Positions 1 to 5,848 of a stretch of 16,784 nt of DNA are shown here, one piece after another. Source of the DNA: Lachnospiraceae bacterium (GTDB lineage: Bacteria; Bacillota; Clostridia; Lachnospirales; Lachnospiraceae); contig CAAFXG010000378.1 of assembly GCA_900766925.1 (NCBI GenBank), positions 1 to 16,784 on the forward strand, given 5' to 3'. The notes under the pieces are model-generated. The model saw only the letters and a list, made by a program, of their open reading frames with translations. It was not told where the DNA came from and did no database searches. The position numbers were made by a program, and so were the translations under genes. Within the stretch, counting starts at the first letter, position 1. Every line of letters starts with the position of its first letter.

Positions 1-363
1 AGTGATTCTGTTCTGAATTATTACAAAAAGCTTATTTCTCTCAGGAAGAATCCTGACTATGAGGATGCACTAGTGGACGGTAAATTTATGCCGGCCGGGG
101 AATATATGAGGGATGAGTATTCACGCGATAATATAATGGCATTTTACAGAATAGGCACAAAAAACAGATTTCTTGTCATTTCTAACTGGGGCAGGGATAG
201 TAAGGAGCTTCAGCTTGCGCAGCAGGATGCTTCCATGAAAATTGTTCTTGACAATAATACTAATGATATGGCGTATGTAAGGGATGATAAAAGGATTTTA
301 CTTGCGACCGGACAGGTTATAGTTATGCATGGTTCCGACCGATTAGCCGCCGAACGAATGTGA
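1..363 (+). CDS. GH13 alpha-glucosidase family protein, C-terminal fragment
   Basis: This is the last 120 residues of a gene cut by the left edge; the frame is open from base 1 to the TGA at 361-363. The opening residues (SVLNYYKKLISLRK) match the helix that closes the catalytic barrel of GH13 oligo-1,6-glucosidase, alpha-glucosidase and trehalose-6-phosphate hydrolase proteins. They are followed by the small all-beta C-terminal domain, including FLVISNWGRDSKEL. The catalytic Asp/Glu/Asp residues lie upstream of the window, so the exact specificity cannot be read. Family members have about 550 residues, so roughly 80 percent is missing. A GTG at 73 is in frame but internal and is not the start. 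A PfkB-type sugar-phosphate kinase follows 31 bases later, which suggests that released sugar is phosphorylated by the neighbour's product or a related enzyme. Confidence 0.82.
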   Translation, partial: SDSVLNYYKKLISLRKNPDYEDALVDGKFMPAGEYMRDEYSRDNIMAFYRIGTKNRFLVISNWGRDSKELQLAQQDASMKIVLDNNTNDMAYVRDDKRILLATGQVIVMHGSDRLAAERM

Positions 364-394
364 GGGGGCAATTCATATAATAGGAGGTGAAAAA

Positions 395-1300
395 ATGATT
401 TATACAGTAACATTCAACCCGTCACTTGATTATATAGTAGATGTACCGACACTTAAGATGGGAAGGATTAACAGAACCAGCGGAGAAAAAATATTTCCGG
501 GTGGAAAGGGAATAAATGTATCAATCGTTTTGAATAATCTTGGCATTGAAAACAGGGCGCTTGGCTATGTTGCAGGCTTTACCGGTGATGCCATCAGGAA
601 TTTACTCAAAGAAAAAGGAGTTCAGACCGATTTTATTCAGATAAGGCACGGAATGAGCAGAATTAATGTTAAGCTCCGTTCAGGTGAAGAGACAGAGATA
701 AATGGTAACGGACCGCATATCAGTCCGCTCCGTTTTAGTGAATTGTGTGAGAAGCTTAATTATCTTGACAGTGAGGATTATCTTGTCCTTGCCGGAAGTA
801 TACCTGCTTCACTTTCAAAATCAACATATATGGATATTATGAAAATGCTGGAGGGTAAGGGTATCAGGATTGTTGTTGATGCTACCAACGAGCTTCTCAT
901 GAATGTACTTCCGTATAAGCCGTTTTTGGTTAAACCGAATATAGGTGAGCTTGGTGAGATATTTGGCGTTACAATAACAGGTAATGATGAAGTAATTGAG
1001 TATGCAACAAAGCTTAAAGAAATGGGAGCAAGAAATGTACTTGTTTCGATGGGTGGTGATGGAGCAATTATGCTTGCGGAGGATGGAAACATCTATCAGT
1101 CAAAGGCACCAAAGGGAGAGGTAAAAAACTCTGTAGGTGCTGGTGATTCAATGCTTGCAGGCTTTCTTGCCGGTTATATAGAGAGCGAAAATTATGAAAG
1201 TGCATTTAAAATGGGCTTGTGTGCGGGAAGTGCAAGTGCTTTTTCAGAAGAGCTTGCAACCAGGGATGAAGTGATGAGATTGTTAAAAGGCGAAAAGTAA
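395..1300 (+). CDS. PfkB-family sugar-phosphate kinase (1-phosphofructokinase / tagatose-6-phosphate kinase type)
   Basis: Predicted ATP-dependent cytoplasmic kinase that phosphorylates a hexose monophosphate (fructose-1-phosphate or tagatose-6-phosphate) to a bisphosphate. The start MIYTVTFNPSLDYIVDV is typical of the FruK/LacC branch. The sugar-binding glycine motif PGGKGINVS is at residues 35-43, and the C-terminal ATP/anion-hole motif NSVGAGDS is at 245-252 with Asp251 as the expected catalytic base. The length of 301 residues is normal. The start is set by a strong ribosome-binding site (AGGAGGTGA, 382-390) five bases upstream of the ATG. There is no PTS transporter gene next to it in the window, so FruK against LacC cannot be decided from context; another phosphosugar is possible. 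Its stop codon overlaps the next ATG by one base, indicating translational coupling. Confidence 0.88.
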   Translation: MIYTVTFNPSLDYIVDVPTLKMGRINRTSGEKIFPGGKGINVSIVLNNLGIENRALGYVAGFTGDAIRNLLKEKGVQTDFIQIRHGMSRINVKLRSGEETEINGNGPHISPLRFSELCEKLNYLDSEDYLVLAGSIPASLSKSTYMDIMKMLEGKGIRIVVDATNELLMNVLPYKPFLVKPNIGELGEIFGVTITGNDEVIEYATKLKEMGARNVLVSMGGDGAIMLAEDGNIYQSKAPKGEVKNSVGAGDSMLAGFLAGYIESENYESAFKMGLCAGSASAFSEELATRDEVMRLLKGEK

Positions 1301-1887
1301 TGGAGTGGAGTCTGCTGTTTTTAATTAATAATATTCTGCTTGGAGTGGGACTTGCAATGGATGCATTTTCGGTGTCATTGGCTAACGGGTTAAATGAACC
1401 TGGAATGAAAAAGGGAAAAATGTGCGGAATTGCAGCAACATTCGGAATATTTCAGGCAGTTATGCCTCTTATAGGCTGGGTTTGCGTTCATTCGGTAGTT
1501 AAGTATTTTAGGTCTTTTGAAAAGCTTATCCCGTGGATAGCCCTTATTCTTCTGCTTTTTATTGGCGGAAAGATGCTTATAGAGGGAATCAAGGGAACAG
1601 AGGATGAGGGCGATAAGCCGGGGGTTGGCTTTGGTGCATTGATGCTCCAGGGGGTTGCCACCTCTATTGATGCACTTTCCGTTGGATTTACAATTGCTGA
1701 TTATGGATTTATTATGGCAATTGCAGCTGCCATGATTATAGCTGTAGTAACATTTGCAATCTGTATTATCGGACTTGAACTTGGTAAGAAATTCGGTACC
1801 CGGTTTGCCGGAAAAGCTACCATATTCGGGGGTATTATTCTTATAGCAATAGGTATCGAGATATTTATAAAGGGTATATTTCTATAA
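1300..1887 (+). CDS. mntP: MntP-family manganese efflux pump
   Basis: Small polytopic inner-membrane protein of the MntP (formerly DUF204/YebN) family, which exports Mn2+. It shows the family's internal duplication: GLAMDAFSVSLANG in the first half (Asp21) and ATSIDALSVGFTIA in the second (Asp124). These acidic residues lie in membrane segments and are needed for transport in the family. About six hydrophobic segments can be counted in 195 residues, close to the usual 185-195. The ATG shares its A with the preceding TAA (TAATG), so translation probably depends on the kinase gene. I see no yybP-ykoY manganese riboswitch upstream, which fits its internal position in the operon. Linkage with sugar genes looks incidental. 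Confidence 0.9.
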   Translation: MEWSLLFLINNILLGVGLAMDAFSVSLANGLNEPGMKKGKMCGIAATFGIFQAVMPLIGWVCVHSVVKYFRSFEKLIPWIALILLLFIGGKMLIEGIKGTEDEGDKPGVGFGALMLQGVATSIDALSVGFTIADYGFIMAIAAAMIIAVVTFAICIIGLELGKKFGTRFAGKATIFGGIILIAIGIEIFIKGIFL

Positions 1888-1895
1888 TCAGGTAA

Positions 1896-1968
1896 TTGTG
1901 AAATCTTCGCTTGGTGTATCGGGAACCCGATACACCAAGCGAAGATTTCACAAACACCTATTTTTATT
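1896..1968 (+). terminator. Perfect 28-bp hairpin plus short T-tract between mntP and the GH43 gene
   Basis: Bases 1896-1923 are exactly reverse-complementary to 1926-1953, with only two unpaired bases (AA, 1924-1925) at the centre. A T-tract (TTTTTATT, 1961-1968) follows seven bases after the stem. This could act as a transcription terminator for the upstream operon. However, the stem is longer than a normal intrinsic terminator and the T-tract is not directly attached, so an RNase processing site, an attenuator or a small palindromic repeat are also possible. Confidence 0.7.
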
Positions 1969-1991
1969 AAGTGGTGAGAGGTGATTTTATA

Positions 1992-3500
1992 TTGCAGAAA
2001 AAACAGGTATTTAATCCATATTTACCGTTGGATGAATGTATTCCGGATGGAGAACCACATGTATTTGGTGACAGGGTGTATATTTACGGTTCACATGATA
2101 AGCTGGGAGGAGAGACATTTTGTATGCTCGATTACACGGTTTATTCAGCACCCGTAAATGATTTGTCAGACTGGAGATGTGAAGGTGTAATTTACAGGGC
2201 TGACCAGGATCCGGATTATGAAAATAGAAAATATATGTATGCACCGGATGTAGTTCGCGGCAATGATGGTAGATATTATTTGTATTATTGTATGTCGGGT
2301 GATTTTGGCGTTGGTGGTTATTTTGGACCGATCAGTGTTGCTGTATGTGATACACCTGCTGGAAAGTATGAGTATTTGGGGTATGTGCGTCATAAGGATG
2401 GAACACCTATGCACGACTATGTCTGCTTTGATCCTGGTGTGATAAATGACGACGGAGTTATACGTGTATATTATGGAACAAGGTATCCGTTTGAAGAAGA
2501 GGAGGATTTTGTCCATAACGAGGAACATATTAAACAGGAAATGGAAATGTTTAATAAGTCCAGAGAGGAAATACTTGGTCAAAAGGACAGTGTTATGGGA
2601 CCTTGTATGGTAGTTCTTGAGGATGATATGCTTACGGTTAAGGAAGCTGCAAAGCACATCATTCCATACGCGGTAAAGGGGACATGCTTCGAGGAGCATC
2701 CGTTTTTTGAGGCAAGCTCAATCCGCAAAATTAATGATACATATTATTTCATATATTCCTCAATGCAAAATCATGAGCTTTGCTATGCAACAAGCAAGTA
2801 TCCGGACAGGGATTTTATATTTGGTGGTTCCATCGTTTCAAACGGTAACGTTGGTATCAATAACAGAATGCTTGATGATAAGCTCAATATGACGGGTACA
2901 ACACATGGAAGTATTGAGTTCATTGATGGACAGTGGTATGTATTCTACCATAGGCTGACACATAAATCAGACTACAGTCGTCAGGCGTGTGCTGAAAAAA
3001 TCACAATAGAGACAGACGGAAGCATCCGACAGGTGGAAATTACATCCTGTGGACTCTCGGAGAAGCCTATTTGTGCCAGCAGCAAAATACCTGCAGTTGT
3101 ATGTTGTAATCTTACCAATGGAGATATGCCACATGGTTGTAACAGTATTTATGAAACAAGCTTTCCGAATGTAAATCATCGTGACGATGATATGTTTATT
3201 GCAGAAATATGTGACAGGACGATGATAGGATATAAGTATCTGACGTTTAATGGTGAAAGTAAGCTTACAATTACGGCAAGGTCAGACTCAGACGGAAGAT
3301 TTACAATCAAAGCAGCGAAGAAAAATGGATTGTATACGGAGAGTGACGCTGCGGTAGAAATTGGAACTGTTGATGTTGGACAATCAGACCAATGGAAAGA
3401 ATATGAGGCTGATGTGTCATCAATAAATGGAACATATGCTTTGTATTTGTTTTATAGCGGAGAAGGTTTGGCAGAGTTGAAGGAGCTTATATTTAGTTAA
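1992..3500 (+). CDS. Glycoside hydrolase family 43 protein with C-terminal CBM6-like domain (beta-xylosidase / arabinofuranosidase type)
   Basis: Predicted to release xylose or arabinose from arabinoxylan-type glycans. The N-terminal five-bladed propeller carries the GH43 triad: the base in IPDGEPHV (Asp19), the pKa modulator in YAPDVVRG (Asp86) and the acid in FFEASSIRK (Glu240). An expected active-site His lies in the stretch THGSIEF. The last 120 or so residues look like a beta-sandwich of the CBM6 type (YKYLTFNGESKLTITARS onward, ending LKELIFS). No signal peptide is seen, so it probably acts on imported oligosaccharides. I chose TTG 1992 because GAGAGGTGA (1976-1984) lies seven bases before it; an in-frame GTG at 1971 would add seven residues but has no ribosome-binding site. 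The GGDEF-EAL gene follows after 32 bases. Substrate is not certain. Confidence 0.85.
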   Translation: MQKKQVFNPYLPLDECIPDGEPHVFGDRVYIYGSHDKLGGETFCMLDYTVYSAPVNDLSDWRCEGVIYRADQDPDYENRKYMYAPDVVRGNDGRYYLYYCMSGDFGVGGYFGPISVAVCDTPAGKYEYLGYVRHKDGTPMHDYVCFDPGVINDDGVIRVYYGTRYPFEEEEDFVHNEEHIKQEMEMFNKSREEILGQKDSVMGPCMVVLEDDMLTVKEAAKHIIPYAVKGTCFEEHPFFEASSIRKINDTYYFIYSSMQNHELCYATSKYPDRDFIFGGSIVSNGNVGINNRMLDDKLNMTGTTHGSIEFIDGQWYVFYHRLTHKSDYSRQACAEKITIETDGSIRQVEITSCGLSEKPICASSKIPAVVCCNLTNGDMPHGCNSIYETSFPNVNHRDDDMFIAEICDRTMIGYKYLTFNGESKLTITARSDSDGRFTIKAAKKNGLYTESDAAVEIGTVDVGQSDQWKEYEADVSSINGTYALYLFYSGEGLAELKELIFS

Positions 3501-3532
3501 TTATTTTGCTTTTTGGGAGAAAGGATGGTCTT

Positions 3533-5188
3533 ATGGGAATAAGGGAAGATGTGGCTGACGTTTTACTGGCAGACACAGATACATTTATTTTAATATGGGA
3601 CAGCGAATCCGGTTGGAATTCTGTTGGCGAGGGATGCGACATGTATGTCAGGAATGCACTCCTTCAAAATGGTCTTAAAGGTCTGCGCAGTATAGTTAAG
3701 GATTGTGACCGTGAGCTTTGTGAGCTGTTTTTGAACCGCATATCAAAGGGTATGGTTGGTGCCAGCCCGTTTGTCAGGGTTATGGAACAGAGAATGAACC
3801 TTCAAATCCGGCTCATGACCTGTAATGACAGCTTTAGGTATTTTAATATCGAGTGTCATTTCCTCAAAAATTCATTACAGGAAATTTATAAAATAGTGAC
3901 TGAAATCAAGCCACTTACTCAGGAGGAAATATACAGACTTGAGCTTGCCAGGACAATAACCAATGATAAAAATCCAGCTTATTTTGTTTCGGGAGCTGAA
4001 AGATTATTTGAGGCTAATCCTGATAAGAGATTTGCTCTCATACAGTTTGATGTTGCCAAATTTAAGGTTATTAATGAACAATACGGAGAAGAGGTCGGTG
4101 ATGAACTGATTAATTTCTTTATTGATGGGCTTAATATGCTTCTTGATAAAAATCAGTTATTTGCCCGTCTGACTGCGGATGTGTTTATGATAATGACGCC
4201 ATTTGATGATAATGATGATATTTTAAGACTGATAGATACGATTGATAGAAATCTGACGGGATATAAGGGAATTTCGTATACCTTATTTTTTGGAGTATGT
4301 GAGATAAATGATAAAAAGGCTCCATTGCGTAAATTTGGAGATGGAGCTGCATTTGCAAGACAAAGCATTAAAGGAGATGCACTTAATCATGTAGGCTTTT
4401 ATGAGGCAGATATGAGGCAGCGTGCAAAAACAAAAAAATATGTGGAAGACCATATGAACAAGGCTCTTACAAATAATGAGTTTACCATGTATCTCCAGCC
4501 GAAATATAGTATATCACAGGGTAAAATAATAGGAGCCGAAGCACTTGTCAGGTGGATTGATCCTGAACGCGGAGTTGTGCCACCTATGGATTTTATACCT
4601 TTATTTGAGGAAAATGGTTTTGTAGTCAGAATTGACAGATATATTTGGGAAGAGGCCTGTAAGACAATAAGAGGATGGATTGATAATGGTATAACACCGG
4701 TTCCAATATCTGTAAATGCTTCAAGGAGACATTTCAGGGATGGAAAGTTTGTTCAGTATCTGAACCAGCTTGTAGAAAAATATGATATTGATAAAAACTT
4801 GATAGAGGTTGAAATAACCGAGACTATAGAAGAAGCCTATGTACATGAAGGTATGGTGATGCTAAAGGAAAATGGATATAAGCTTCTAATGGATGATTTT
4901 GGTTCCGGCTATTCCTCTCTTAATACATTAAAGGATACGCAGTTTGATGTTATTAAAATAGACAGAATGTTTCTTAAAAACTTTATTGGTTCATATCGTG
5001 GACAGAAAATTGTGGAGCATACCATCCGGATGACACGAGATATTGGACTTGATCTTGTAGCAGAGGGAGTTGAAACCAAGGAGCAGGCGGATTTTTTGAG
5101 TGAATGTGGCTGCGATGCGGCTCAGGGCTTTTATTATGCAAGACCAATGCCTGTCAATGAATTTAATCAATTACTGGTGAGTAACTAA
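3533..5188 (+). CDS. Degenerate-GGDEF / intact-EAL protein, predicted c-di-GMP phosphodiesterase
   Basis: Soluble protein with no visible membrane segment. Residues 1 to about 140 form an N-terminal region I do not recognise, possibly a sensory domain. A GGDEF domain follows (about 145-285), in which the signature is replaced by LTADVFMI (213-220), so diguanylate cyclase activity is not expected. The EAL domain (about 310-548) keeps the catalytic set: AEALVRW (Glu336), SVNASRRHF, EITET, DDFGSGYSS (454-462), IKIDRMF, VAEGVET and QGFYYARP. It should therefore hydrolyse c-di-GMP, with the GGDEF domain perhaps acting as an allosteric GTP sensor. I chose ATG 3533 because a purine-rich GGGAGAAAGG (3515-3524) precedes it; an upstream in-frame TTG at 3506 lacks one. 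It lies 32 bases after the GH43 gene and is probably co-transcribed. Confidence 0.92.
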   Translation: MGIREDVADVLLADTDTFILIWDSESGWNSVGEGCDMYVRNALLQNGLKGLRSIVKDCDRELCELFLNRISKGMVGASPFVRVMEQRMNLQIRLMTCNDSFRYFNIECHFLKNSLQEIYKIVTEIKPLTQEEIYRLELARTITNDKNPAYFVSGAERLFEANPDKRFALIQFDVAKFKVINEQYGEEVGDELINFFIDGLNMLLDKNQLFARLTADVFMIMTPFDDNDDILRLIDTIDRNLTGYKGISYTLFFGVCEINDKKAPLRKFGDGAAFARQSIKGDALNHVGFYEADMRQRAKTKKYVEDHMNKALTNNEFTMYLQPKYSISQGKIIGAEALVRWIDPERGVVPPMDFIPLFEENGFVVRIDRYIWEEACKTIRGWIDNGITPVPISVNASRRHFRDGKFVQYLNQLVEKYDIDKNLIEVEITETIEEAYVHEGMVMLKENGYKLLMDDFGSGYSSLNTLKDTQFDVIKIDRMFLKNFIGSYRGQKIVEHTIRMTRDIGLDLVAEGVETKEQADFLSECGCDAAQGFYYARPMPVNEFNQLLVSN

Positions 5189-5365
5189 AATAAACAGGCT
5201 GTCGCATTGGTGATAATCAGAGGTAATATTTAGACGCACTCTCGCTCGGTTGTCAACGTAACAGTACTAAACTCGCGCAAAAATTGCGTTCGTAAAGTAC
5301 TGACGTTGCCAAACGGTCTAAATATTACCTCTGATTATCACCAGTGTGACGGCCTGTTTATTTTA
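5186..5365 (+). repeat. 180-nt long imperfect palindrome (50-bp uninterrupted outer helix), MITE-like or structured terminator
   Basis: Bases 5186-5235 pair with 5316-5365 over 50 consecutive positions without a mismatch; the only non-Watson-Crick pairs are three G-T wobbles (5200/5351, 5204/5347, 5207/5344). The hairpin continues inward with CAACGT (5254-5259) against ACGTTG (5303-5308), CAGTACT (5262-5268) against AGTACTG (5296-5302), and an apical CGCAA-AAA-TTGCG (5276-5288). The outer edge starts in the stop codon of the EAL gene (TAA, 5186-5188), and both ends are TA. An A-rich left foot and T-rich right foot would let it work as a two-way terminator. The length, symmetry and TA ends also fit a miniature inverted-repeat element. 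The sequence alone does not decide between these. Confidence 0.8.
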
Positions 5366-5367
5366 AT

Positions 5368-5396
5368 TTGACATATACCCCTCGGGGGTATATAAT
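5368..5396 (+). promoter_or_regulatory. Sigma-A promoter of the csoR-copA operon
   Basis: A perfect -35 (TTGACA, 5368-5373) and a perfect -10 (TATAAT, 5391-5396) are separated by exactly 17 bases. It starts three bases after the long palindrome and about 80 bases before the csoR start. A consensus promoter of this quality would be strong unless repressed, which fits the operator in its spacer. Confidence 0.9.
5373..5393 (+). promoter_or_regulatory. CsoR copper-repressor operator in the promoter spacer
   Basis: A 21-base dyad has half-sites ATATACCCCT and GGGGGTATAT around a central C; nine of ten positions are symmetric. The pattern TACCCC...GGGGTA is the known type of CsoR operator (as at Bacillus subtilis copZA). 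It fills the -35/-10 spacer and reaches into the -10 box, so bound repressor would block RNA polymerase. CsoR bound to Cu(I) would leave the site and release the operon. Its position directly in front of csoR implies autoregulation. Confidence 0.88.
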
Positions 5397-5475
5397 AAGT
5401 CCCATCGTTGAATAAAACTACAGCTTTAGCAGGTATGTAAAGTCGTAAATCATTCACAGGAAGGGACATGAAAAT

Positions 5476-5808
5476 ATGGGTGAGGATAATAATTTTCAGG
5501 ATAATGTGGGGGAGAATTGCTGTTGCTGCAACAGAACAAAGGAACGCTCTGAGAAGGAATATAAAGATTTAATTAATCGTTTAAGCAGAATAGAAGGACA
5601 AGTTCGCGGCGTAAAGGGTATGGTTGAGAGAGATGCATATTGTGTTGATATATTAACTCAGGTTGAAGCTATCAATGCAGCTCTTAACAGTTTTAATAAA
5701 GTATTGCTTGCAAATCACATAAAAACATGTGTTACGAGGGATATTAAAGAGGGTAAAGAAGAAACTGTTGATGAGCTTTTGGTAACGTTACAAAAGCTAA
5801 TGAAGTAA
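5476..5808 (+). CDS. csoR: CsoR-type copper-sensing transcriptional repressor
   Basis: All-helical, DNA-binding metal sensor of the CsoR/RcnR (DUF156) family. The Cu(I) ligands are present with the exact family spacing: Cys56 in AYCVDIL, then His81 and Cys85 in NHIKTC (25 and 4 residues apart, as Cys36/His61/Cys65 in the Mycobacterium protein). The stretch RLSRIEGQVRGVKGMV (35-50) is the conserved first helix. The total of 110 residues is slightly long because of an N-terminal extension with four consecutive cysteines (15-18), which is unusual. The start is supported by AGGAAGGGA (5458-5466) nine bases before the ATG. The nickel/cobalt RcnR and persulfide CstR branches differ in these ligands, so copper is the best reading. 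copA follows after 40 bases. Confidence 0.94.
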   Translation: MGEDNNFQDNVGENCCCCNRTKERSEKEYKDLINRLSRIEGQVRGVKGMVERDAYCVDILTQVEAINAALNSFNKVLLANHIKTCVTRDIKEGKEETVDELLVTLQKLMK

Positions 5809-5848
5809 ATATAATAGCGAGGGGGCAATACCTAAGGGAGGAATTTAC

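Noticed and set aside
1200..1300. Manganese riboswitch (yybP-ykoY) expected ahead of mntP
   Set aside because: The upstream sequence is coding for the kinase, and I see no riboswitch pattern.
2166..2699. 177-codon open frame on the - strand opposite the GH43 gene
   Set aside because: Antisense shadow of a well-supported GH43 catalytic domain; no recognisable protein features.
5186..5365. Reading the long palindrome as a CRISPR array or an attenuated tRNA-like gene
   Set aside because: There is one inverted repeat and no repeated spacer units, and I see no tRNA cloverleaf or conserved T-loop.
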